A stretch of DNA of 64,000 nucleotides from Terriglobales bacterium. Its GTDB lineage: Bacteria > Acidobacteriota > Terriglobia > Terriglobales > Acidobacteriaceae. Under the pieces are notes generated by a model. That model did no database searches. It was not told where the DNA came from and saw only the letters and a list, made by a program, of their open reading frames with translations. The stretch lies in contig DASTZZ010000063.1 of assembly GCA_035764005.1 (NCBI GenBank), forward strand, positions 1-64,000. Direction: 5' to 3'. Both the position numbers and the translations under genes were made by a program. Shown here one piece after another: positions 50,601 through 59,527 of the stretch (position 1 is the stretch's first letter; every line of letters starts with the position of its first letter).

Positions 50601-51848
50601 GTCCAATTTCAAAATGGAATTCCATGCCAGGTCCATTTGCTGTTTGCGGGAGGGGTCGTCCTTCGCGCTCTCGTACAAATTGGCGAGACTCATCCGCAGT
50701 TCCAGCGGATATAAGGGGCCTTCCGGCACCGATTCGGGAAGATTGGCGAGAGCAAGCTCATACTCGTGCATGGCTTCCATATCCCGTCCCTGGGTTCTCG
50801 CAATCTCGGCGCGAATGGCGTGGAGGCGGTAGTGATTGGGATTGAGCCGGGCTACGCGGTCCAAGTAACGAGTCGCCGTCTCAATTTTGTCTAGAGCAAG
50901 CCAGGCTGATGCCGTTTCCAGTTGATAATGAACGTTCTTCGGGTCGGCGTCGGCAGCGAGAGAGTACGTTTGCGCGGATTTTAGGTTGTCACCGCTTAGT
51001 TGGTACGTCCACGCAAGTTCGGCGATCAGGTCAGCACTCTTATTTGGAATTGCGGAGAGCGCCTGTATGGCAGCGGGATAGTTCCTGGCTTCACGATAGT
51101 ATGCGGCAAACGCGCGAGCGACCTCCGGTGAGCCCGCCGCATGCGATTTCGCTCGCTCGAGCATGGCGCGCGCGCCATCAGGCTTTTTCAGACGCATGAA
51201 TGCGGTAGCAGTCAGAATTTCGGTACGCGGCGACTGATGCATTGACTCCGCGCGCCGCAGAAAAGAAAGTGCTTGCTCGCCATCCCCGGACTGCAGGAAC
51301 AATTCGCCGGCCATCAATAGCTCGTTCTCCCGCTTGGGAGCGGCAGCTAGAATCCGCACAAGCAGCCTCTTGGCTTCCTCGGTATTGCCGGCTTTGATAT
51401 AGGTCTGCGCCAAACCGGAAAGTCCGTCGATAGATCCAGGTTGAAGCTGAAGGCCGTGATTGTAGGCGTCAATGGAAAGCTGCGTGCGTTCGGCAAGCCG
51501 CGCTGCATATCCCAACAGGAACCAGGAGTTGGGATCACGCGAAGAAGAATTCGCCGCCTGCTGCGCAAAAAAAAGTGCTTCGGAAAAATTTCCCGATTTG
51601 AGCGCTTGACCCGCCGCGCGAGTCTCTCGGGCTACGCCGATATTCGATCCCCATCCGAAAACCGTATTGGCAGTCGAATTCGCGCCGCTAGAACGAGACG
51701 CGGAGCGGGGCACAGATGCCTTGGGAGCTTTCGGGCTCAGTTCTACTCGTTGTCCGTCAATTTCGACCGTCTGCGCATGCGCGAACGAAACCAGCAGCAT
51801 CAGCGTGCCGGGGAGCAGAAGCAAGCGACAACAAAATCTTAAAATCAT
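47640..51848 (-). CDS. Giant TPR protein with C-terminal outer-membrane beta-barrel, polysaccharide exporter candidate
   Basis: The ATG at 51848 gives a signal peptide (MILRFCCRLLLLPGTLMLLV onward to AHAQ); a longer frame to 51881 is less good. The 1,402-residue protein has about 20 TPR units between residues 80 and 1070 (such as LFFAQQAANSSSRDPNSWFL, RALKLSPNDGVAHLGIAFSY, EYRAALKLAPTDQTLHLALA). The last 300 residues are beta-rich, with LNPVLHIGSTKLHLSAGLQF and a final Phe, in the manner of a 16- to 18-stranded barrel. This plan matches BcsC, PgaA and PelB, which guide polysaccharide through the periplasm and outer membrane. Sequence identity to a specific one is not claimed. Confidence 0.88.
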   Translation of the reverse strand: MILRFCCRLLLLPGTLMLLVSFAHAQTVEIDGQRVELSPKAPKASVPRSASRSSGANSTANTVFGWGSNIGVARETRAAGQALKSGNFSEALFFAQQAANSSSRDPNSWFLLGYAARLAERTQLSIDAYNHGLQLQPGSIDGLSGLAQTYIKAGNTEEAKRLLVRILAAAPKRENELLMAGELFLQSGDGEQALSFLRRAESMHQSPRTEILTATAFMRLKKPDGARAMLERAKSHAAGSPEVARAFAAYYREARNYPAAIQALSAIPNKSADLIAELAWTYQLSGDNLKSAQTYSLAADADPKNVHYQLETASAWLALDKIETATRYLDRVARLNPNHYRLHAIRAEIARTQGRDMEAMHEYELALANLPESVPEGPLYPLELRMSLANLYESAKDDPSRKQQMDLAWNSILKLDIQGADRPEFLRLRAAIQAGRGEAAGAEHDYKEALVLAPKNSQILLGYAALLWRIDRKTDARQMFAAVLKVDGKNRYAMMSLGYLARDFRENREAERYFNRVASLYPKDYEPYLALGDLYVAERKYEAAESNYETAYKLSPGMALIVAGGANNGIEWHRLDLAGAWLNRAVGAMNDEPHVMRERERYLTWTGKYEESAAIGRKVIQFLPNDRDAAVYLGYDLYNLGRYDELLQLTSKYEVILPKEANFPLLSGYVKKHRELLPQAIDDFTRAMQRDPQMVEAYVNRGYVLNDMQNAEQAAEDFNRALKLSPNDGVAHLGIAFSYLELRRPKLTLDHAEKARQLMGDSAPTHLAMAGAYRQQQLFGRAADEYRAALKLAPTDQTLHLALADVLFHEHRYNDAADEYKEALAASPEDPFLYAQLANTYAHLRNRELTYQYVSAAEQEGAEDSSVLQATAGALLSLGDRDAALERFQHALDLPDADRFSIRLGLAELFVIDGRFEEARQQLGLGLAEARIGDTQPITAEQFAQAASLLLSMHDFDTSRRLYKAAENAGADARVIAVGVANTYLAEGLTQKAKSQLLALGNPADLQENYDYQLAMANVFRQEGNSAMALSAMSRASALVADDETVRRDELDVAAQAGLPVKGGFNVISDSSFSPIFEDATIYQLDARMFGVSNPSQLPTPRYSYESRSTAYFRAQPEAFPLITGIVEERNARGEVSFPSANTILNRDTYDTTFNSTLNPVLHIGSTKLHLSAGLQFTVRRDKASPTELNQDLFRQFVYLTTSPISNWLEVSGDLIHEAGPFTLQPDSSKDDAAHLRFRVGRPWGKTALITGYGIRDLQLHPSIREYFSTNAYGGIEHTFSRNWKATGLAELIRSWRVQDTTYAIAQAVRPSLEVEYRRNSRWSFDGSFAMTRGFGMHNYDNVEGGFLLSYTKPWRGRDAVLPDTTVDYPLRFSIGVRTQSFYDFGAGAHNTIVPVFRISLF

Positions 51849-52041
51849 GGATGCTGCAAGCGTTGTGCACGCGAGAGACACTCAGTCTCACAATCAAAGA
51901 TGCCGATTTCGCCAAGCTGGTCGTCTGAACTGCTGGATTTGTGGGGGTGAGAAAGCCGATTTCCAAGACACCGGCTGGTGTCACGATAGCGTCACATCTT
52001 CTTTCCTTCGATGGGTTTGAAGGAGTTCGTGTGTTTTTGCA

Positions 52042-55008
52042 GTGAAACTTGATGGCGCATTGCAAGACAACTCAGGCCAGCAGTTCGGGAATCGAAAATT
52101 CGTGGCCCACTCCATTCAAATTCCTCGTGAGAGTCGTTCTCATGCCTACGTTGAAGACCCGGCGACTCTCAGTAGCCACGCCAAGCCAATTCCGCTCGCG
52201 TTTATTCTTCTTGCGGCTGTGGCCGTCCATCTCCCGTTAATTCTGATGGAGCTGCCGCTTCGGTCGTATGACGCGAATTACCACATCTTTTTCGCAGCCC
52301 ATTATGCCCGGCACTGGTTCGATCCTTGGAACACACATTGGTATGCGGGATTCTCACAGACGATGTATCCTCCGCTGCCGCACCAGTGGATCGCACTGTT
52401 CTCGCATGTCCTCGGCTTAAATCTCGCGTACCTGGCAGTGCAGTTCGTCATCATTTTGCTAGTTCCGGTCGGTGTTTATCGCTATTCGAAGCTTTGGGTA
52501 AACGAGCGGGCAGCCAGCTTTGCTGCTTTAGGCAGCGTCTTTCTCGGTTCCCTCTCGTTTCTCGTGTATCAGGCGGGACAACTTTCAACTACCGCTTCTG
52601 CGGCGCTGTATCTGAATGCAATTCCCTACCTGTATTTTTGGATTCGGCGTGGCAGCGTCCCATCACTGCTGAAGGGACTCACAGTGGGCGCAGCTGCGGC
52701 TGCGGCGCACCACATAACACTAGTTTTGGGCTCGCCTTTGTTTGCGATTCCCGTGATCTGGTTGGCTGTTGTCGACGGTCAGACTGATGCGGCCCCGGGG
52801 CAAAGGGCATCGGCAAGAGTGGTGATCGTGCGTGCCGTCGTCTTCGCCGTACTCGCCATGATCCTGATCGGCATTGTGCTGTATCCGTTTTTCGCCGCAG
52901 TCCTGCACAATCCCGTCAAGCAGGTGCCGATCTTCCACCAGAGCCGGTTGAACTACTTGCTCAATCCCGAATGGGGAATTAATTACTTCATCATCCCTTA
53001 TGGCGCGCTGATCCTCGCCCTCCCGTGGACCTTTTATTACGGATCAACACGGCGCCGGCTGCGTCCACTGTTCGTTGGTTTCTGGCTTACTTTAATTCTC
53101 AGTCTTGGCGGCACGACTCCATTGCCCAAATTAGTGCTCGGCAGACTGTTCGAAATTCTCACGTATGAGCGATTCACGCTTTGGGGCTGCGTAATGGCGC
53201 TTCCCTTCGCCGGGCTGGCGGCGGAGGCGCTCATCGATAAGTACAGACGTAAGGCGATGATTGCGCTGTTCTCTGCAGCTGCGGCGACCTGCGCCATGGC
53301 GGTGGCCTGGACAACGTTCCATCCGATCGCGGCCGGAACAGCTTTCGATGTGCAGCCGGTGATTGACTTTCTCAATCGCGAAAACCATAGCGAGTTCCGG
53401 TACATCACCCTCGGATTTGGACAGGAGATGTCACGCGTCAACACCTACGCGAAAGCAGAAACAGTGGACGGAGATTACAACTCGGCGCGTCTGCTGCCGG
53501 AATTAACAAGCTACGGAGGAGCGCAACTTAACAGCGCGAAATATTTCGGAACCGCCGGCATGAACTCACTGCTGGCGATACTTAAACATGCAGATAGATA
53601 TGGGCTGCGCTTTATCTTCGTGCGCGATCGCTGGTATGAGCCGTTGTTGTCATTCGCCGGCTGGCGCCCGACCGAAGAATACGACAATGGATTGATAACG
53701 CTTTGGTCGAAGGATGATGTGCCCCCGGCAAAGCCGGTGATCATCGATCCGAAGGCGATTCCTACAAGCCTGCAGGGAATCTTATGGGGCACTCTGCCGG
53801 TAGGGTGCAGCTTTCTCGCCATCATTTTGATCGTCATGCTGCCTGAGCGCGCTAAGACCCCCGTCGTATTCACGCTCGAAGAAGATACCTACGCTGGCGC
53901 GCGGCGCCGCGCCAGATTATCCCCCGTGTTCGGAGCACTTTTTGTGGTGTTTACGTTCGGAGCGCTGGCATCCGGCCTTGTACATTCCGGATCTGGGAAC
54001 GAGAATTCGCCCGACTCAGTTACGCATCAGCTGATAACCGCTGTACAAGCTCGAAACTACGAAGCCGCGTATAACTTCGTCGCCAACAAGTCAGAGGTTA
54101 CCGAGCAGCAGTTCGCCACTGATCTGAGCGGCGATAACAACGATCTGTTGAACTGGGCAACATTGCAATCGGCAGACACCGAAGTTCTCCATCAGAGTGA
54201 TAACGATGCGGCAGTTCGCGCCTCTTTAACCTGGTCCACTCCAGTAGGACCGTTTCACGAGCTTCGCGATCTGAAGCTGGTGCGCAATGATGGTCAGTGG
54301 CGCGTTAAGTGGCAGCCAAACCCGGCTAAGAGCGCACCGCCACAAGTAATCCCGATTACCAACTTGCAATGGGAGGTGATTCGTAGAGGTCCCCGAGACG
54401 ATTGGGGCACGCAGGAGGCCGATGCACCCCGCGTGCGCGTGATTGCGATGAACACCGCCGAATATGAAGGATCTGCAGTGGTGATGGGCGAGATCGAAAA
54501 TGAAGATACTGTTCCGTCATTCGTCTCAGTGGAGGCAAAGCTGTTCGGAGATAACGACAAGCTTCTTGGTGAGGAGAGCAGTTTCGATAAGATCAATCAT
54601 GTCCTCCTTCCCAAAGCGGTCTCACCATTCCGCATTGACTTTCCTGGAGTTTCGCTGCAGCAAGTGAAAAACATTCGTATGCGGACTGGCTCGCTGCTGA
54701 TCTCCACCAGCGCAGACCCGACGATTGGAGTCACGAATCAGCGGATCACGACCAACTCGACCGGACAACCTGTGTTGACGGGAGATCTCGTGAACGAAGG
54801 TGGCCGCATCATCAACGTGCCACATCTAATACTCACAACCTACGATGACAATGGAAAGCTGTTTTGGGTAAGCGATGCATATGTTCCCCACGCTTTGTTG
54901 CCGCAGGTTCCAATGCCCGTCAGCATCCCACTGCGAAGTGATGCGCCGAGAGACCTTTCGAACTATCGCATCATTGCAAACTACTTCATCAGCAGGCGGT
55001 TCCAATGA
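52042..55008 (+). CDS. Large membrane protein, GT-C / PTPS-related type, with periplasmic C-terminus
   Basis: 988 residues: after about 50 polar residues come roughly ten membrane helices up to residue 620. The first periplasmic loop contains RSYDANYHIFFAAHYARHWF, followed by PWNTHWYAGFSQTMYPPLPH. An acidic residue in this loop, between helices 1 and 2, is the mark of GT-C glycosyltransferases; the sequence also resembles the PTPS_related membrane family. The last 350 residues lie outside the membrane and include NTF2-like (LITAVQARNYEAAYNFVANK) and FxLYD-like (YEGSAVVMGEIENEDTVPSF) stretches. The GTG start has no good ribosome-binding site, so the start is uncertain. It overlaps the next gene by 4 bases. 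Confidence 0.8.
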   Translation: MKLDGALQDNSGQQFGNRKFVAHSIQIPRESRSHAYVEDPATLSSHAKPIPLAFILLAAVAVHLPLILMELPLRSYDANYHIFFAAHYARHWFDPWNTHWYAGFSQTMYPPLPHQWIALFSHVLGLNLAYLAVQFVIILLVPVGVYRYSKLWVNERAASFAALGSVFLGSLSFLVYQAGQLSTTASAALYLNAIPYLYFWIRRGSVPSLLKGLTVGAAAAAAHHITLVLGSPLFAIPVIWLAVVDGQTDAAPGQRASARVVIVRAVVFAVLAMILIGIVLYPFFAAVLHNPVKQVPIFHQSRLNYLLNPEWGINYFIIPYGALILALPWTFYYGSTRRRLRPLFVGFWLTLILSLGGTTPLPKLVLGRLFEILTYERFTLWGCVMALPFAGLAAEALIDKYRRKAMIALFSAAAATCAMAVAWTTFHPIAAGTAFDVQPVIDFLNRENHSEFRYITLGFGQEMSRVNTYAKAETVDGDYNSARLLPELTSYGGAQLNSAKYFGTAGMNSLLAILKHADRYGLRFIFVRDRWYEPLLSFAGWRPTEEYDNGLITLWSKDDVPPAKPVIIDPKAIPTSLQGILWGTLPVGCSFLAIILIVMLPERAKTPVVFTLEEDTYAGARRRARLSPVFGALFVVFTFGALASGLVHSGSGNENSPDSVTHQLITAVQARNYEAAYNFVANKSEVTEQQFATDLSGDNNDLLNWATLQSADTEVLHQSDNDAAVRASLTWSTPVGPFHELRDLKLVRNDGQWRVKWQPNPAKSAPPQVIPITNLQWEVIRRGPRDDWGTQEADAPRVRVIAMNTAEYEGSAVVMGEIENEDTVPSFVSVEAKLFGDNDKLLGEESSFDKINHVLLPKAVSPFRIDFPGVSLQQVKNIRMRTGSLLISTSADPTIGVTNQRITTNSTGQPVLTGDLVNEGGRIINVPHLILTTYDDNGKLFWVSDAYVPHALLPQVPMPVSIPLRSDAPRDLSNYRIIANYFISRRFQ

Positions 55009-55871
55009 GAAAGCTAAGAACCGCCCTTCTCGCCTGCATTGTCGGAACTGCCAACTGGGCTTTGGCGGCGGACATGATTGTTCCTCAACGAGCTGTCGCC
55101 GGCGACAAGATTTCAATCGAAACCTCTGGAAGTGGCGACGCGACCGCTCTCCTCGTCGCACCCAGCCATCTCGTCTCAAAATCGATCGTTCTGGGAAGAA
55201 CCTTCGAGCTTGCCGGCGATGACCTCGCCGATGCAGGCGAGTACACGTTAATACTGACAAGCGGCGCTGGAGAAATCGCGAAAAAGTTTTTCGTCTCACC
55301 CGGTCCGCCTGCCCATCTGAGCTTTGTCACACATCCTTCGCGCGCTCCTGTTGCCCAGAAATCCGGTATCACGGGAGCCGTGTATGCATTTGATAGTTAT
55401 GACAATCTAATCTCGCAGTCTTTGGTCGTAGATTTCAAGCTGTCAGGAGCTCAAGCAGGAACGATTGACCGTCAAGCATCAAGCCGTAGCGGTGTTGCCT
55501 CTGTCAGTCTGGATTCTCCCGCAAAGGAAGGACTCCTCAGGTTTGAGGCGGCCACCGGAGGGGTGCGAACCACTCGCGTCGTGAGAGTCGTCGCCGATGA
55601 GCCGTGCACGTTGCAAATCCACGCCGAGCCGCTCAACAGCGGGAGGATCAGGGTCCAGACTGCCCCGGTGAAAGACTGTTCAGGCAACCTCGTTCCCGAC
55701 GGCACTGTCGTCACATTTACTGGATGGGATAAGCAAGGCCGCACCACCGTCGACGTGAGTGTGAAAAAAGGAATCGCGCAGGTCGACTTACCCGCCAGCG
55801 GCGAGGTTCGAATCTCAGCCGCTTCCGGTGTAGCACTGGGGAAAGAAATTCGATTGAGGGCCGCACCGTGA
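55005..55871 (+). CDS. Secreted protein with Ig-like (Big-type) domains
   Basis: The 288-residue protein has a signal peptide (LRTALLACIVGTANWALAAD) and two or three beta-sandwich regions: IVPQRAVAGDKISIETSGSG, ISQSLVVDFKLSGAQAGTID and VPDGTVVTFTGWDKQGRTTV. The last two resemble bacterial Ig-like (invasin-type Big_1) repeats, including a DxxGNLVPDGTVVTF pattern. It starts inside the end of the membrane-protein gene (ATGA overlap), so the two probably function together in the periplasm. No catalytic motif is visible. Confidence 0.8.
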   Translation: MRKLRTALLACIVGTANWALAADMIVPQRAVAGDKISIETSGSGDATALLVAPSHLVSKSIVLGRTFELAGDDLADAGEYTLILTSGAGEIAKKFFVSPGPPAHLSFVTHPSRAPVAQKSGITGAVYAFDSYDNLISQSLVVDFKLSGAQAGTIDRQASSRSGVASVSLDSPAKEGLLRFEAATGGVRTTRVVRVVADEPCTLQIHAEPLNSGRIRVQTAPVKDCSGNLVPDGTVVTFTGWDKQGRTTVDVSVKKGIAQVDLPASGEVRISAASGVALGKEIRLRAAP

Positions 55872-56380
55872 TTTGTTTTCGCCACGCGCGCACAAAAGTT
55901 CTTCTACTAGTAAGCATCGTTTGCGCCGGGGCTCCTGCTGTTTGTGCGCCAAGTGTGGAGCTCTCGATAAGCGGCGCCGGGCCGCGACAATTGGAGCCCA
56001 CCTTACAGCAGTCGATCCCTAGAGATTATGTGAAGGCATGGCAAGTTTTATCCATGGCTCTCGAAGAGAGAGATCCAAAGCTGCTTGACCAATACTGGGT
56101 GGGCGTTGCCCATGACAAATTCCGGCGATTGGTCGATGACGAGTCGCAGACCGGGATTCAGATCCGTTACAGAGACATATCCCACAAGCTGCAAGCAGTC
56201 TTTTATCCCTCCGACGGCGCCGCCCTTCTTTTGTATGACAACGTGCAGCTCGAGATGAAGGTCCTGCGTTCAAGCCGGGTAATTCACACCGGGAAAATCA
56301 ACAAACGCTACTTGATTCTGATGACTCCTGCCCAAGATCGCTGGGTAGTGCGCGTATTGCAGGAAGTTCCACTTTCCTGA
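55868..56380 (+). CDS. Secreted protein of unknown function, 170 residues
   Basis: The GTG at 55868 overlaps the previous stop (GTGA). The product has a signal peptide (KVLLLVSIVCAGAPAVCA), then an alpha/beta domain: RDYVKAWQVLSMALEERDPK, LLDQYWVGVAHDKFRRLVDD, VFYPSDGAALLLYDNVQLEM and RWVVRVLQEVPLS. The pattern suggests an NTF2/SnoaL-like or DUF-type periplasmic fold, but I do not recognise a family. Third member of the translationally coupled trio with the 988-residue membrane protein. Confidence 0.78.
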   Translation: MICFRHARTKVLLLVSIVCAGAPAVCAPSVELSISGAGPRQLEPTLQQSIPRDYVKAWQVLSMALEERDPKLLDQYWVGVAHDKFRRLVDDESQTGIQIRYRDISHKLQAVFYPSDGAALLLYDNVQLEMKVLRSSRVIHTGKINKRYLILMTPAQDRWVVRVLQEVPLS

Positions 56381-56638
56381 TTGTCAGCGCCCTGGTTTCG
56401 CTCACAAACATCTGCCTGCCGACACCTGAAATACCACCTTAGCCGCGAAAACGTTGCAAACTGGTAACACTTTTCTGCGCCCAGCGATTACTCATATGGC
56501 AACATTCGCGAGTTCCTCCAGCATCCACAACATCATCCCCTGTGCTGCTGGAAGGCGCAATCCGGCGGGACAGGTGGTAAGCATTCAGGTATGTGGAATG
56601 CTGCGCGCTTAGAGGAACAATTGGGAGGAAGGGATTTC

Positions 56639-57700
56639 ATGATCTCTGTTGTCGTTCCTATCTACAACGAGCAAGAGACCATTGTTGCGCTTCACCAGGC
56701 CATGCAGGAGGCCATGAATTCCATTGGCCAAGAGTGGGAAGTCGTATATGTGAATGACGGCAGCGAAGATAATTCTCTGTTTTTGCTGCGCCAACAGCAA
56801 ACTCTCGATCCTCATGTTGTGATCGTAGATCTCTCCCGAAATTGGGGGCATCAGGGAGCACTATCGGCGGGTCTGCAGGTCGCCAGAGGTGATGCGATTG
56901 TTACCATGGACGGAGACTTGCAAGACCATCCCTCAGTCATTCCTCGCATGATCGAGTGCTGGTACGCCGGCGCGCAGGTTGTACTCGCTGAGCGGAGATC
57001 ACGACGAGAGGCTGGAATCAAACAGTTCTTGTATCCGCTGTTCTACAAGCTGCTTGGCAAAATCGCAGATTGCCCAATTCCGATGAACTCAGGCATTTTC
57101 GGCCTGATTGATCGCAAGGTAGCCGACCAGATCCTTTCCATGCCGGAGCGCAATCGTTACCTGCCCGGACTGAAGACGTTCGTGGGCTTCCGAACTGAGA
57201 CGATTTATTACGATCGCCTCGCCCGACACGCTGGAGTTGCGAAATACACATGGAAAAAACTGCTTCGGTACGCCTTCGATGCTATTTACAGCTTCAGCTG
57301 TAAGCCTCTGCAGTTAGCGTTGATCAGTGGAACTCTCCTGCTCGTGCTTGCCAGCGGTGTTGGCGCTGCCCTGCTACTCGCATGCTTCTCATCCACCATG
57401 CGAACGCAATCGTGGTTTGAGTATGCAATCGTTTTGACGGTCTTCATGTTTGTGGCAGGTCTCCAACTCACCTGCACTGGCTTCGTAGGGGAATACATTG
57501 GCAGAATCTATGACGAAGTTCGAGCGCGGCCTCTTTTTGTAATCAACAACATTTTGCGCAGCTCATCGGCCGACACTCCCTATCTTGTGCGGGAATACGC
57601 TCCAATAGCTGTCCAGAAATCTGTTATGCCGGAGACCGCGACACAACCGAGCGCCGCTGCTCCGGCTGCGAGCGTTGTTACGACTCCCGCTGCAGCGTAG
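56639..57700 (+). CDS. GT2 glycosyltransferase, polyprenyl-phosphate type
   Basis: The ATG at 56639 lies just after GGGAGGAAGGG; an upstream ATG at 56591 adds 16 unlikely residues. The 353-residue protein shows the GT-A fold: VVPIYNEQETIVALHQAM, YVNDGSEDNS, DLSRNWGHQGALSAGLQVAR, then the DXD motif DGDLQD. Two C-terminal helices (PLQLALISGTLLLVLASGVG, FEYAIVLTVFMFVAGLQLTC) anchor it. The layout is that of DPM/ArnC/GtrB enzymes that transfer a sugar from UDP/GDP-sugar to polyprenyl phosphate. The lipid-linked sugar could feed the GT-C-like membrane protein. The last 30 residues are Ala/Thr-rich. Confidence 0.9.
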   Translation: MISVVVPIYNEQETIVALHQAMQEAMNSIGQEWEVVYVNDGSEDNSLFLLRQQQTLDPHVVIVDLSRNWGHQGALSAGLQVARGDAIVTMDGDLQDHPSVIPRMIECWYAGAQVVLAERRSRREAGIKQFLYPLFYKLLGKIADCPIPMNSGIFGLIDRKVADQILSMPERNRYLPGLKTFVGFRTETIYYDRLARHAGVAKYTWKKLLRYAFDAIYSFSCKPLQLALISGTLLLVLASGVGAALLLACFSSTMRTQSWFEYAIVLTVFMFVAGLQLTCTGFVGEYIGRIYDEVRARPLFVINNILRSSSADTPYLVREYAPIAVQKSVMPETATQPSAAAPAASVVTTPAAA

Positions 57701-58017
57701 AGGCCTTGCGTACGTTCCAATGTAGGAATGCTAGAGCCCGAACTCATTGCTTCGTACAGAGGTCTGGCAAAGCGGCCGGAATTGCAGATCTGATGCTCGA
57801 CCATAGGCGCATTCGCGACAACGCCACATATCCTCGCTGAAGCACTTGTGCTGGTTCTTGAATTCTCTCATCGCCTGTGCCACAACGGTCTTCAATCGTG
57901 GAGCTTGGAAACATTTCGCCTGAAGCAAACGGTGGCAACACAGGATGTTTACAAAAGCATCAACATTAGGCAGAGCGGCTGCTGGACACGATTACACATC
58001 ACGCTGCAGGTCAACAA
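57701..58017. other. Intergenic region, 317 bases
   Basis: The gap between the GT2 and UDP-glucose dehydrogenase genes has no recognised gene, RNA or strong repeat. Short minus-strand frames have no sensible product. It may contain the promoter of the dehydrogenase gene. Confidence 0.5.
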
Positions 58018-59460
58018 ATGCGCATAACGGTAGTAGGGTCTGGATATGTGGGACTGGTTGCGGGAGCTTGTTTTGCCGAAATTGGGCACGATGTCATCCT
58101 GGTCGACAACGATCTCGGCAAACTCGCGGAGCTGAAAAACGGTAATGTTCCGATTCACGAGAACTCGCTTCCAGAGCTGATCACTACTCATTCGGGAACG
58201 CGCCTTTCGTTTACCGATGATTTGCCTGCGGCGGTTTCCGCTTCCAAGGCGATTTTTATTGCCGTCGGCACTCCTCCAACCGAGGACGGGAATGCTGATC
58301 TTTCCTACATAGAGCAAGTGGCCTGCGGGATCGCCGGCGCTATCGATGAATACAAAGTAATCGTCGAGAAGAGCACCGTGCCGGTTTACACGAATGAATG
58401 GGTTCGTCGTGTGATGGTGTTAAACGGTGCTCCTCATGAGCTGTTTGATGTTGCTTCAAATCCGGAATTCCTGCGAGAAGGGACGGCTGTGAGAGATTTC
58501 CTGTTCCCCGATCGCATCGTTATCGGCGCTGATTCTCCACGCGCTCAAAGAGTGCTTCAAGAGATCTATTTCCCTCTTACGTCCGGAAGATATTATGAAA
58601 GCCCGACGGCGCGGCTCCATTCTGGGAATGGCAACCCATCGCCACGATTGATCGCAACGAGCGCCAAGAGCGCAGAACTGATCAAGCATGCCTCGAATGC
58701 ATTTCTGGCGATGAAGATCTCATTTGTGAATGCGGTTGCTAACGTTTGCGAGCACGTTGGGGCAGATATCGAACAAGTTGTGCAAGGGGTTGGCAGCGAC
58801 TCGCGCATTGGAAAACGCTTTTTGCGCCCCGGAATCGGCTACGGCGGCTCGTGCTTCCCGAAAGACATCTCCGCCTTTCAGGCGGTGGCGGCTGAAAGCG
58901 GATATGACTTCCGTCTTCTTGAGGAGGTCCGCACCATCAATGAGACTCAGCGGAAGCGTTTTCTACGAAAAGTACGAAGGGCTTTGTGGAATCTGAAAGG
59001 CAAGCGTCTCGCAGTTCTCGGCCTGGCGTTCAAGGGCGGAACAGACGACATCCGTGAGTCCCCTGCGGTTAACATTGTCCAATCATTGTTGCGCGAAGGC
59101 TGCACGATCGCCGCGTACGACCCAGCCGCAATGGAGCGCGCCAAAACAATGCTGCGTGGGGCGATTCGCTTCGCTGAAGACGCTTACGATGCGGCCCATG
59201 GCGCCGACGCCCTGTTGATTCTCACTGATTGGGAGCAATTCGCAGAATTAAACCTGGATCGCTTGAAGAAAGAGCTTCGCTTTCCTGTCATCATTGACGG
59301 ACGCAATCTCTACTCTCCCGATAAGATGGGTAAGGCCGGATTTGTTTATTCAAGCATTGGCCGACCCGATGCGTTCCCAATGACGCTAACCCATCGTCTC
59401 TCAAGGACAGCTGCCTCCTTCTACGGCTCCGGCGCTGATGCAGTTGAGTACGCGAGTTAG
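58018..59460 (+). CDS. ugd: UDP-glucose 6-dehydrogenase
   Basis: The 480-residue protein converts UDP-glucose to UDP-glucuronate with NAD. Landmarks: Rossmann start MRITVVGSGYVGLVAGACFA; AIFIAVGTPPTEDGNADLSY; catalytic-site EKSTVPV; SNPEFLREGTAVRDFLFPDR; the nucleophile Cys in GYGGSCFPKDISAF; and GLAFKGGTDDIRESPAVNIV in the UDP-binding domain. The length is about 30 residues above the usual 430-450, mainly at the C-terminus. Its product is a common precursor of acidic exopolysaccharides, which fits the neighbouring glycosyltransferases. Confidence 0.95.
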   Translation: MRITVVGSGYVGLVAGACFAEIGHDVILVDNDLGKLAELKNGNVPIHENSLPELITTHSGTRLSFTDDLPAAVSASKAIFIAVGTPPTEDGNADLSYIEQVACGIAGAIDEYKVIVEKSTVPVYTNEWVRRVMVLNGAPHELFDVASNPEFLREGTAVRDFLFPDRIVIGADSPRAQRVLQEIYFPLTSGRYYESPTARLHSGNGNPSPRLIATSAKSAELIKHASNAFLAMKISFVNAVANVCEHVGADIEQVVQGVGSDSRIGKRFLRPGIGYGGSCFPKDISAFQAVAAESGYDFRLLEEVRTINETQRKRFLRKVRRALWNLKGKRLAVLGLAFKGGTDDIRESPAVNIVQSLLREGCTIAAYDPAAMERAKTMLRGAIRFAEDAYDAAHGADALLILTDWEQFAELNLDRLKKELRFPVIIDGRNLYSPDKMGKAGFVYSSIGRPDAFPMTLTHRLSRTAASFYGSGADAVEYAS

Positions 59461-59527
59461 CAACAGCTATCCTCAATCATGAACGAGGATGCGGCCTTCT
59501 TGGTTTTCTGATACCTGGAGTCCTGGT

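Noticed and set aside
46342-51848. Pel-type locus (PelF = GT4, PelB = TPR/barrel).
   Set aside because: No PelG, PelD, PelE or PelA-like genes are present and the GT4 protein is shorter than PelF; the likeness is limited to general layout.
57731-57941. Short minus-strand frames considered as a decayed transposase.
   Set aside because: No catalytic motif, terminal repeats or target duplication can be seen.
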